Below are positions 1 through 6,519 of a DNA stretch of 15,884 nt, piece after piece. Under the pieces are notes generated by a model. That model saw only the letters and a program-made list of their open reading frames with translations, did not search any database and was not told the origin of the DNA. Position 1 is the first letter of the stretch, and the number at the start of each line of letters is the position of its first letter. The position numbers and the translations under genes were made by a program. Source of the DNA: Methanothrix sp. (lineage in GTDB: Archaea > Halobacteriota > Methanosarcinia > Methanotrichales > Methanotrichaceae); the NCBI GenBank assembly GCA_012798025.1, contig JAAZNX010000101.1:1-15884 (forward strand). The letters run 5' to 3'.

Positions 1-7
1 CTGGTTT

Positions 8-409
8 GTGAAGGCAGTGATCTCCTTCTTTTTATTGCAATCCTTTTTCACCCTGGCACTGGATTCCTTTTTGCTCTATGTAAAGCTATGGTGGAAAGAA
101 GATCTGCAAAACGTCTTTCCGATGCTGGCTTTCTCAGATCTGATCGGCTTGGTCTCTGCCACACTGGCCGCCTCCATCGTGATCGCAGCGATCATGAAGA
201 TGCGCAAAAATCGGCTGGTAGGCTATATGCTCTTCAAAGATGCTGTTTTGGTGCAGATATTCTTGGTGCAGGTCTTCTTATTCTACAAGGCTCAGTTTCT
301 CGCATTCCTTGGGCTGGCGGGTAATATCTGCGTTCTTTTGGTTCTGTATTACATGATTCAGCAGCAGAAGGCTGCACAAGGCATCTGCACCGAGACGTTG
401 AAAAATTAA
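8..409 (+). CDS. Small integral membrane protein of unknown function (possibly 5'-partial)
   Basis: I do not recognise this protein. The 133 residues are strongly hydrophobic and suggest four membrane-spanning segments, at about residues 5-27, 42-64, 76-93 and 96-117. Basic residues (KMRKNR near 64-69) lie between segments two and three, and a short polar tail follows the last segment. The only candidate start is a GTG at position 8. The frame stays open to the left edge, so the true start may lie outside the window and the ribosome binding site cannot be judged. The gene converges on the zinc-ribbon gene on the other strand with only 16 bases between the two stops. No substrate or partner can be inferred from the context. 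Confidence 0.6.
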   Translation: MKAVISFFLLQSFFTLALDSFLLYVKLWWKEDLQNVFPMLAFSDLIGLVSATLAASIVIAAIMKMRKNRLVGYMLFKDAVLVQIFLVQVFLFYKAQFLAFLGLAGNICVLLVLYYMIQQQKAAQGICTETLKN

Positions 410-425
410 GATGGGTAACCTGGCG

Positions 426-596
426 TTAATAGCTCTTTCTAGGAGGTCTATGCTTCTGGTAGCACTCCTGGCAGTAAACCGGCCTGTTTGGATCAGGCAC
501 AAAGGGAACCTGGGTCTGCTTGCCACAGTCGGCACACACTGCATCATGCATTTCTCTTGGGCCTCGGTTGAAGCCTCCACGTCTTTCTCTATCCAT
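426..596 (-). CDS. CxxC-x17-CxxC zinc-ribbon protein, 56 aa
   Basis: This small gene encodes 56 residues starting MDRERRGGFNRGPREMHDAV. The core is two cysteine pairs, CADC at residues 21-24 and CQEC at 42-45, separated by exactly 17 residues. That spacing defines a small zinc-ribbon family seen in methanogens and some bacteria. Both ends are rich in Arg, Lys and Gly, as in proteins that contact nucleic acid. The four cysteines probably bind one zinc ion; the biological role is not known. The ATG at 596 is followed by an uninterrupted frame to a TAA. A TATA-like element lies about 50 bases upstream and a GNRA-capped hairpin lies in the predicted short leader. The gene follows the FecCD permease on the same strand at a distance of 78 bases. 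Longer frames overlapping it in other phases lack a recognisable motif. Confidence 0.85.
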   Translation of the reverse strand: MDRERRGGFNRGPREMHDAVCADCGKQTQVPFVPDPNRPVYCQECYQKHRPPRKSY

Positions 597-606
597 GTTA
601 TCCACT

Positions 607-622
607 ACACCCTTGCGGGTGT
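607..622 (-). promoter_or_regulatory. GNRA-tetraloop hairpin in the leader of the zinc-ribbon gene
   Basis: On the minus strand this reads ACACCC-GCAA-GGGTGT, a perfect 6-bp stem closed by C-G and capped by a GCAA (GNRA) tetraloop. It ends 10 bases before the ATG at 596. The TATA-like element at 643-648 predicts transcription starting near 619-622, so the hairpin could form the very 5' end of the mRNA. It may protect the transcript or limit ribosome access. The role is inferred. Confidence 0.5.
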
Positions 623-642
623 AAATAAGGTTACGTCTATGG

Positions 643-648
643 TATAAA
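643..648 (-). promoter_or_regulatory. TATA-like element of the zinc-ribbon gene
   Basis: The minus strand reads GATTTATACC here. Its centre is about 25 bases upstream of position 620, the predicted transcription start. It lies between the permease stop (675) and the zinc-ribbon start (596), so the small gene may be transcribed independently of the permease. Confidence 0.4.
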
Positions 649-674
649 TCATTTGTCTCATGATTTTCACGCGC

Positions 675-1748
675 TCACCAGAACTCCTTTTTCCTCTTTA
701 GGAATAGGTAGACGAAGAAAGGCACGCCCAAGAATGCAGTCATTATGCCCACGGGTAGAATCACAGGAGCCAGAATAGTGCGTGCCAAGGTGTCAGCCCC
801 CAGGAGCAGCAGAGCTCCCATCAGAGCGGAGGCAGGTAGCAGGAATCTGTGATCTCCACCAATCACCATGCGTGCAATGTGCGGAGAGACAAGGCCGATG
901 AACCCTATCGTTCCAGTGAAACAGATCACGCTCGCAGTGATTAACGAGACAAGCATCATGCAAAAGATCCTGGTCCTCTCCACGTTCACGCCAAGGCTTG
1001 TGGCAGTCTCGTCCCCAGCCCCGAGGGCGTTGATGTCCCAGGATTTGAGGAAAAGGTACGGGAAGCAGAGGACGATGACTGCAAACACGATCCAGACCTT
1101 ATCCCAGGAGGACCTGCCCAGGGAGCCCATCATCCAGAACACGACCTCCTGTACCTGCTCCGCCCTGCCAAGATACTGCAAGAATGAAGTCATGGCCGAG
1201 AAGAGATACATGACAGCGATGCCCGCCAGGATCATGGTCTCAGGAGATATTCCTTTGTATTTTGCAAGGCCGTAGACCGTAAAGGATGCAAGCAAAGTGA
1301 AGATGAATGCATTGCCGATGATAAGCCACTCGCCGCCCACAAAACCCGCGCCGAGAACTATGGCCAGAGCAGCTCCGAAGCTGGCGGCGGAGGATATCCC
1401 CAAGGTAAACGGGCTGGCCAGAGGATTCTTCAGAATGCCTTGCATGACCGCTCCTGCAATGGCAAGGCCAGTGCCGGCCACGACAGCCATGGCAATTCGA
1501 TGAAGCCGCAACCCCCAAACGATAGTATCTGCAAACCAGCTGGTTTGGAACTGTTTTGGAAAGAACTTGGCCAAAATGGCAGTGTACACGTCCAGGACGC
1601 TGATATTGGCAGATCCCAGTGTGGCGGCTATGCCAGCCAGAATAACTATTGTTGCGATGAGAATTACGAGAAACAGGACTTTTCTGTCAACGAACTTTTC
1701 ATACTCCTCCTTGAGCTCGATCTTTCTGGCGGCAGATTCTGTTTTCAT
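675..1748 (-). CDS. FecCD/BtuC-family ABC transporter permease (iron-siderophore, haem or cobalamin type)
   Basis: This is the membrane permease of a metal-chelate importer, expected to work as a homodimer with a BtuD/FecE-type ATPase and a binding protein. The 357 residues are normal for the family and contain about ten membrane segments. Family signatures are clear: the arginine-rich LRLHRIAMAVVAGTGLAIAG region (about 80-99), the QGILKNPLASP motif (about 103-113), the cytoplasmic GDETATSLGVNVERTR coupling region (about 246-261), and the GFIGLVSPHIARM segment near 283-295. The ATG at 1748 has a GGAG eight bases upstream and a TATA box at 1789-1796. Neither an ATPase nor a binding-protein gene lies next to it, which is unusual for this family. 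The substrate cannot be read from the sequence; iron complexes or corrinoids are the usual ones in methanogens. Confidence 0.93.
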   Translation of the reverse strand: MKTESAARKIELKEEYEKFVDRKVLFLVILIATIVILAGIAATLGSANISVLDVYTAILAKFFPKQFQTSWFADTIVWGLRLHRIAMAVVAGTGLAIAGAVMQGILKNPLASPFTLGISSAASFGAALAIVLGAGFVGGEWLIIGNAFIFTLLASFTVYGLAKYKGISPETMILAGIAVMYLFSAMTSFLQYLGRAEQVQEVVFWMMGSLGRSSWDKVWIVFAVIVLCFPYLFLKSWDINALGAGDETATSLGVNVERTRIFCMMLVSLITASVICFTGTIGFIGLVSPHIARMVIGGDHRFLLPASALMGALLLLGADTLARTILAPVILPVGIMTAFLGVPFFVYLFLKRKKEFW

Positions 1749-1788
1749 CTTAATTCTCCAGGCATGATGCTTGCGAGATCATCCCGTC

Positions 1789-1796
1789 ATATTTAT
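1789..1796 (-). promoter_or_regulatory. TATA box of the FecCD permease gene
   Basis: The minus strand reads ATAAATAT. Transcription would start near 1766, giving a leader of about 18 bases that contains the GGAG ribosome binding site at 1756-1759. Inverted-repeat arms overlap the upstream side of this box (see the 1792-1845 entry). Confidence 0.55.
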
Positions 1797-1845
1797 CAAT
1801 CAAACCAAGAAAATTATGTCTCTATTGATAAACATTTTGGTTTGA
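1792..1845. repeat. Two interleaved 9-bp inverted repeats at the permease promoter
   Basis: Four perfect arms alternate here: TTTATCAAT (1792-1800), TCAAACCAA (1800-1808), ATTGATAAA (1824-1832) and TTGGTTTGA (1837-1845). The first pairs with the third and the second with the fourth. The left pair overlaps and adjoins the TATA box of the FecCD permease. The layout suggests binding sites for a transcription factor, for example a metal- or cofactor-responsive regulator. The factor is unknown. Confidence 0.5.
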
Positions 1846-1902
1846 GTATTACTATCGCGATCAAGCAGACGGAGCATGCAAAAAATCAAGATAAATTTGG
1901 GT

Positions 1903-1932
1903 CTTTGGGCCCAAGCATTCCTGGGCCCAAAG
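1903..1932 (-). terminator. Strong 11-bp hairpin terminator after the glutamate-synthase-like gene
   Basis: Arms CTTTGGGCCCA (1903-1913) and TGGGCCCAAAG (1922-1932) pair perfectly around an 8-base loop. The hairpin begins five bases after the stop codon of the gene ending at 1938, and a T-rich stretch follows on the minus strand (TTTATCTTGATTTTTTG). It separates this gene from the permease downstream. Confidence 0.7.
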
Positions 1933-1937
1933 GCAGT

Positions 1938-3536
1938 TTAGGGCTTTACAGCATCCAAAATGCTCTCTGCTTCCTCGCGACGAGCATCCATCACGTATGG
2001 TATGCCGGAGACGAAGGCTGCCTCCTCGGTGAGGGACATGAGGTCGTCGCGCGATATGGTGGACAGGCGGAAGTTTCGGCTGCCCGCCATCAGTTGCTGC
2101 AGCCCTGTCTTGAACTTCTGACCGTAAGTATAGAGGGCTACGGCTCCCAAGGGTATATCCTTGAAGTCGTTGCCGTATTTGGCCTTAAGCTCCTCGTACG
2201 CAACGAAGATCTCCTCTGGCTTGCTGCCGAACTTGGAGACGTTCTTGGGCAGATCTCCCTTGGCTAGCCAGTCCTGGATGTTCTTGCCAACCATGCCCGG
2301 GATCATAAGGGCCCGGCCCATGCAGACCGCCTTGAAGTAGGGACTGCCCATGGCCAGAGCCTTGTAGACCCCGTCCTCTGTGGAAAAGCCACCTGCCATG
2401 GCCAGATCTGGAACACGCATGCCCCTGCCTGCTAGCCGATTGGCGAACTCAACTGCAAGTGCCTGTAGGTAGAACGTCGGTATGCCCCACTCGTTCATCA
2501 TAGGCCAGGGGCTCATGCCTGTGCCACCGGGGGCACCGTCGATGGTGAGCAGATCCAGCTTGGCCTCTGAGCCGTAGCGCAGGGCCATGGCCAGCTCCAC
2601 CATGGAATATGCGCCGGTCTTGAGGGTGATGCGCTTGAATCCCAAGTCCCTAAGCCTGTCGATCTCTGCCATGAACCCGTCATAGGTGACGAAACCCAAG
2701 CGGGAATGCCGCTCGAACTCCTTGATGGCACCAGACTTAAATGCCGCCTGAATCTCGGGCAGCGTTGGATCCGGAGATACGACGTATCCACGTTTCTTGA
2801 GCTCCAGAGCACGCTCCAGGGTCTTTACCTTGATCTCGCCGCCGATGCATTTAGCACCCTGACCCCACTTCAGCTCGATGGTCTCCAGGTTGTGCTTGGA
2901 AGAAACGTACTCAGCAACGCCAAGGCGTGTGTCCTCCACGTTCATCTGTACGAGGATCTCTCCGAAGCCATCGTAAAACTTCTTGTAGGTGTTGATCCTG
3001 CGGTCCATCTCCGGAGACCTGGCAACCTTTCCCTTGCTATCCCTCTCAAGGCCTGGGTCAATTCCGCAGACATTCTCTCCGCAGACCAGAGTTATGCCGG
3101 TTATGGCCGCGCCGATAGCGAAATGCTCCCAATTCTTCCTGGCGATCTCCGTAGAGCCAAGTGCGCCTGTGAAGATCGGCACCTGCATCTTGACCTTCTT
3201 GGACCAGCCGTACTCGGTCATGGTATCGACATCGGGAAATAGCGCTGTATCCGGACCAACCTCGACGCCCTCTGGCAGGCCCACTGCTCCGACAGCATAT
3301 CCTTGAATGCTGAGATGTGAATAGTCAATGGGATAATCCTTGTCAGCTCCTGCGGTGATCTCTCCGAAGGGTCCTGGATAAAGCACTTCCCGGCCCCGGA
3401 AGGATGCCAGCCATGTCTCACAACCTCCCCGGCATCCATCTAGGCAGTCCGCGCATAATCCCGACATGGGGACTACGCTCCGCGAGCGATTGAAAGTTCC
3501 AGTGGCAGCACTTGCATTTGGCCTTCTCAAGTTCAT
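1938..3536 (-). CDS. FMN-binding glutamate-synthase-like protein (archaeal GltB FMN-domain family) with N-terminal Cys cluster
   Basis: The protein matches the FMN-binding, (beta/alpha)8-barrel synthase domain of glutamate synthase as found in stand-alone form in methanogens. Visible motifs are KWGQGAKCIGGEIK (about 223-236) and LLTIDGAPGGTGMSP (about 329-343), the latter being the FMN-phosphate region. There is no amidotransferase domain and no GXGXG C-terminal domain. Residues 28-39 carry four cysteines as CX2CX3CX3C (C28, C31, C35, C39), which could hold an iron-sulfur cluster or zinc; I do not see the 3Fe-4S cysteine pattern of classical GltB. The expected reaction is reductive formation of glutamate from 2-oxoglutarate, probably with ferredoxin, but the true substrate is uncertain. 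The ATG at 3536 lies about 20-25 bases from a TATA-like sequence, implying a leaderless mRNA; Met24 at 3467 is the alternative start. The gene is divergent from hisH. Confidence 0.85.
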   Translation of the reverse strand: MNLRRPNASAATGTFNRSRSVVPMSGLCADCLDGCRGGCETWLASFRGREVLYPGPFGEITAGADKDYPIDYSHLSIQGYAVGAVGLPEGVEVGPDTALFPDVDTMTEYGWSKKVKMQVPIFTGALGSTEIARKNWEHFAIGAAITGITLVCGENVCGIDPGLERDSKGKVARSPEMDRRINTYKKFYDGFGEILVQMNVEDTRLGVAEYVSSKHNLETIELKWGQGAKCIGGEIKVKTLERALELKKRGYVVSPDPTLPEIQAAFKSGAIKEFERHSRLGFVTYDGFMAEIDRLRDLGFKRITLKTGAYSMVELAMALRYGSEAKLDLLTIDGAPGGTGMSPWPMMNEWGIPTFYLQALAVEFANRLAGRGMRVPDLAMAGGFSTEDGVYKALAMGSPYFKAVCMGRALMIPGMVGKNIQDWLAKGDLPKNVSKFGSKPEEIFVAYEELKAKYGNDFKDIPLGAVALYTYGQKFKTGLQQLMAGSRNFRLSTISRDDLMSLTEEAAFVSGIPYVMDARREEAESILDAVKP

Positions 3537-3548
3537 TAATCTCCACCC

Positions 3549-3563
3549 TTTTTATAATATTAT
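3549..3563 (-). promoter_or_regulatory. TATA region of the glutamate-synthase-like gene
   Basis: The minus strand reads ATAATATTATAAAAA just upstream of the ATG at 3536. If the centre is near 3560, transcription starts at about 3534 and the mRNA is leaderless. If the centre is nearer 3556, the first ATG may be untranscribed and Met24 (3467) would be the start. Confidence 0.5.
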
Positions 3564-3581
3564 CACAGACCCGGCGTCCGC

Positions 3582-3597
3582 CCAGCTCAATAGCTGG
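3582..3597. repeat. Palindrome CCAGCT-CAAT-AGCTGG in the divergent region
   Basis: A perfect 6-bp inverted repeat with a 4-base spacer sits about 25 bases upstream of the TATA region of the glutamate-synthase-like gene. It could be an operator. No known binding factor is recognised. Confidence 0.35.
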
Positions 3598-3618
3598 ACT
3601 GTCGATCTTTTTGGCCTG

Positions 3619-3631
3619 GGCACCAGGTGCC
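3619..3631. repeat. 13-bp palindrome GGCACC-A-GGTGCC in the divergent region
   Basis: A perfect palindrome with a single central base lies 15 bases upstream of the hisH TATA box (3646-3653), midway between the two divergent genes. The position suits a shared operator. No regulator can be named. Confidence 0.35.
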
Positions 3632-3645
3632 TTCCTATTCGCTGC

Positions 3646-3653
3646 TATAAATA
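3646..3653 (+). promoter_or_regulatory. TATA box of hisHF
   Basis: TATAAATA is a consensus archaeal TATA box. Transcription would start near 3675, giving a leader of about 97 bases before hisH. A weaker second candidate, CTTTTATG at 3675-3682, would start transcription near 3705. Confidence 0.6.
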
Positions 3654-3692
3654 CGTTTTCATAAAAGATCATAACTTTTATGAAATCGCAAA

Positions 3693-3706
3693 GGAAAGGC
3701 TTTTCC
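3693..3706. promoter_or_regulatory. GGAA-N6-TTCC site resembling an NrpR operator
   Basis: The sequence GGAA-AGGCTT-TTCC matches the nitrogen-repressor (NrpR) operator known from Methanococcus maripaludis. It lies downstream of the hisH TATA box and in the same intergenic region as the glutamate-synthase-like gene. Operator consensus differs between methanogen genera, so the assignment is tentative. Confidence 0.35.
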
Positions 3707-3771
3707 GGTTGGAACGTGGGTGTAAAGCGGAAAGATTAGATAGAGGCAGCAGATGAAGAACGAGGTAGAAG

Positions 3772-4367
3772 ATGATTGCGATAGTCAACTATGGCATGGG
3801 CAACCTGTTCAGCATTTACAACGCCATGAACAGGGTTGGTGCCGATCCAAAAATCGTCATCGATCCTGATGGCCTGAAAGAAGCCGATGGAATTGTGATA
3901 CCTGGCGTGGGTGCTTTTGGCAGCTGCATGGACCAGCTCTCACGGTTCGAAGGTTCTCTCACTCAGTCCTTCGATGAAGGAGTTCCGATGCTGGGCATTT
4001 GCATTGGCATGCAGGTGCTCTTTGAGGAGAGCGAAGAAAACCCTGGGGCCAGAGGCCTTGGTTGGATCAAGGGAAAGGTTGTACGCCTACCCGAAGGTGT
4101 GATGATACCACAGATGGGCTGGAACAGCCTCACCATCAAACGCCCAGTTGAGATGTTAGATGGAATCTATGACGGCGACATGTTCTATTTCGTGCATTCT
4201 TACTATGGCAGGCCAACAGATCGCTCGGTTATCGCAGCCACTACAGAGCACGGAGTGGAGGTCACTGCTGCTGTGGCCAAGGATAACCTGTTTGCAACGC
4301 AGTTCCACCCCGAGAAGTCAGGAGCCAAAGGCCTTAGAATATTGGAGAACTTTGTGAGGTTCACACG

Positions 4368-4374
<7 letters not shown>
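3772..4374 (+). CDS. hisH: Imidazole glycerol phosphate synthase, glutamine amidotransferase subunit HisH
   Basis: HisH hydrolyses glutamine and passes ammonia through a channel to HisF for the fifth step of histidine synthesis, in the cytoplasm. The class I amidotransferase triad is visible: Cys77 in GICIGMQ, and His179 with Glu181 in QFHPEKS. The oxyanion-strand motif IPGVGAFG is at about 43-50, and PQMGWN is at 113-118. The 200 residues are the usual length. The ATG at 3772 is preceded by GAGGT five bases upstream. The stop overlaps the hisF start by seven bases, which points to translational coupling. Upstream lies a consensus TATA box and a possible NrpR-like site, so nitrogen control is conceivable but unproven. 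Confidence 0.97.
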
Positions 4375-5180
<806 letters not shown>

Positions 5181-5232
5181 ATTGAGCCCCGCTCCCTTCC
5201 CGCATGGTACTAATTAATGCCGCTTGACTTTT

Positions 5233-5622
5233 TCAGGTTGATATGAGCTGCTTTAGCCTCTGGATGCTCTCCATGGCCTGAGCAGATTCGTTCAGCTTCT
5301 CCTCCTCGAAATACTTTATGATCTGATCGATGCTCGCCCGCAACGAGTAGACCTTCATAGGCCTCCCTTTGCCTTCGCGTTTGACCTCTTTTTCCTCAAT
5401 CCAGTTATTGTCGCGCAGGGTGCGCATGGCAATGCTAACTTCCGGCTGTCTCAGGTCTGAGCCCATCTCGATCTCGCGTGATGAGGCAGCATCCACATTG
5501 GCCAGGAAAGTGATCAAGGTTGCAACATTACGCGGCACACCAAGGGATCTAAGCGTTTCGACAAATTCCATATCCTTGTCGTCCAGGATCTTCACGGTGG
5601 ACTCTCTCATAATCAACACCAT
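5233..5622 (-). CDS. Winged-helix transcriptional regulator
   Basis: The 129 residues look like a small DNA-binding regulator of the ArsR/MarR/TrmB winged-helix type. Residues about 26-75 give the helix-turn-helix: LGVPRNVATLITFLA, then SSREIEMGSDLRQPEVSIA as recognition region, then LRDNNWIEE. A basic wing follows (KREGKGRPMKVYSL). The C-terminal 30 residues are a probable dimerising coiled coil. There is no ligand or metal motif. Two starts are possible: ATG at 5622, or ATG at 5610, which has a GGTG six bases upstream. With a TATA box at 5649-5656 the mRNA would start near 5626, so both starts lie on the transcript; I lean slightly to 5610. The gene converges with hisF, and its target is unknown. 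Confidence 0.8.
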   Translation of the reverse strand: MVLIMRESTVKILDDKDMEFVETLRSLGVPRNVATLITFLANVDAASSREIEMGSDLRQPEVSIAMRTLRDNNWIEEKEVKREGKGRPMKVYSLRASIDQIIKYFEEEKLNESAQAMESIQRLKQLIST

Positions 5623-5648
5623 ATTTTTCTGCTCACAATTACTTGATG

Positions 5649-5656
5649 ATATAAAT
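5649..5656 (-). promoter_or_regulatory. TATA box of the winged-helix regulator gene
   Basis: The minus strand reads ATTTATAT. Transcription should start near 5626, leaving a leader of 4 or 16 bases depending on the start codon. Confidence 0.5.
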
Positions 5657-5916
5657 AATTTGTTTTGAAAGGCAATGTCAATTAAATTTACTAAATTAGA
5701 CTAATACTTTAGATAATAAGTTTATAGACAGCATACATTTGCATTTAGATGATTATTTAATCAATTAAGGACTCTTAAAAGAATTTATATTTATAACTAT
5801 TTCCTGAAGGTTAGTTAATAAGGCATAGTAATAGTGATAATTTTTCGTCCCGTATCAGCGAGATAGGCCCAAAAATGGATTTGAGAATAATTTAAGAAGT
5901 ATTGGGTCACAACAAA

Positions 5917-5924
5917 GATATATC
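5917..5924 (+). promoter_or_regulatory. TATA box of the 5947 gene; predicted leaderless mRNA
   Basis: GATATATC is centred about 26 bases upstream of the ATG at 5947. The expected transcription start coincides with the start codon, and no Shine-Dalgarno sequence is present, so the mRNA is probably leaderless. Confidence 0.5.
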
Positions 5925-5946
5925 TCCCTAAAGCCAATGGTTCATT

Positions 5947-6495
5947 ATGATTACAATCGAGATCCACGAGACGGATCTCAATGAGCTGACCAGGACCGAG
6001 GTTCACAACCTACCGGGTGCTCTCTTTGCTGGCACCAGCCCGCTTCTCAAGCCTTTCATGAAGAAGCTGGAGACGCTGCTGCCAGTGCAAAATAAAGGGC
6101 GCAGTGACAGCTACATACTCTCTGCTCTTCATTCTCATATAGATGAGGTGCACGCGGATGAGAATGTGATCTGCGTGAAGAGCGGCGATAAATTAGTAGA
6201 GATCAGTCGCGAAGAGCTGGGCGAATTGATGGGCGAGAGGTATCCATCCACTGACCACCACCGGCTTAACCTGCCTGGTCTATTGTTTTTGCAAAGCGGC
6301 CCCGCGCTTCAGTCTGCAAGCGCTATACTGCTGCGCCGAGAGCACAAGCTGCGCATTCCCGACGGGCGCAGGACCCTGCGCTACATCTTTCATATGGGTG
6401 TGGTCTTTGTAGACGCAAACAAAGAAAGAATAATAGTAAACTTCGATCCAGATAGACTGCCCAAGAGGGCCGACGGCTCGGGCGTATTGGAATGA
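5947..6495 (+). CDS. Conserved-looking hypothetical protein, 182 aa
   Basis: I do not recognise this protein. It is soluble, of mixed alpha/beta character, with no membrane segment, signal peptide or cysteine motif. It begins MITIEIHETDLNELTRTEVH. A middle stretch rich in acidic residues and His (SALHSHIDEVHADEN, about 59-73) and a His pair (TDHHRLNLPG, about 101-110) are the only metal-binding-like features. The second half is basic (ILLRREHKLRIPDGRRTLR, about 127-145). The codon use and GC content match neighbouring genes, and the frame is intact from an ATG that appears leaderless. The gene converges with geranylgeranyl reductase, with a shared hairpin between the stops. Its function cannot be inferred. 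Confidence 0.75.
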   Translation: MITIEIHETDLNELTRTEVHNLPGALFAGTSPLLKPFMKKLETLLPVQNKGRSDSYILSALHSHIDEVHADENVICVKSGDKLVEISREELGELMGERYPSTDHHRLNLPGLLFLQSGPALQSASAILLRREHKLRIPDGRRTLRYIFHMGVVFVDANKERIIVNFDPDRLPKRADGSGVLE

Positions 6496-6497
6496 AA

Positions 6498-6519
6498 TGA
6501 GGCTAAGGCCTTGGCCTCA
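6498..6519. terminator. Bidirectional hairpin between two convergent genes
   Basis: TGAGGCTAA-GGCC-TTGGCCTCA forms a nine-pair stem with one G-U (or G-T) mismatch pair and a 4-base loop. It starts two bases after the stop of the 5947 gene and includes the stop codon of geranylgeranyl reductase (6517-6519). It probably ends transcription, or stabilises 3' ends, from both sides. Confidence 0.55.

Larger units (their letters stand above)
5623..5946. other. AT-rich intergenic region with divergent promoters
   Basis: This 324-base gap holds no convincing gene on either strand. It contains the TATA box of the regulator (minus strand, 5649-5656), the TATA box of the 5947 gene (5917-5924), and a 13-bp palindrome AATTTA-C-TAAATT at 5685-5697. 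The palindrome could be an autoregulatory operator, but in DNA this AT-rich it may arise by chance. I see nothing else in it. Confidence 0.6.

Noticed and set aside
278..580. Minus-strand frame of 100 codons around the zinc-ribbon gene
   Set aside because: It overlaps the CxxC-x17-CxxC gene in another phase, runs into the convergent membrane-protein gene, and has no structured motif.
1440..2267. Long plus-strand open frame (275 codons) across the permease promoter and the end of the glutamate-synthase-like gene
   Set aside because: It is antisense to two well-identified genes and runs through a terminator hairpin and promoter repeats. Its product has no recognisable motif.
2706..3242. Plus-strand open frame of 178 codons inside the glutamate-synthase-like gene
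   Set aside because: It is fully antisense to a conserved protein, its composition is that of a shadow frame, and no suitable ribosome binding site or promoter is seen.
3418..3672. Minus-strand frame of 84 codons with several cysteines overlapping the start of the glutamate-synthase-like gene
   Set aside because: The CKCC stretch is a by-product of the overlapping gene. The frame spans its promoter and palindromes and has no family match that I recognise.
5685..5697. AT palindrome AATTTA-C-TAAATT as a regulator operator
   Set aside because: The region is extremely AT-rich, where such palindromes arise readily by chance. It is mentioned in the gap description but not claimed as a finding.
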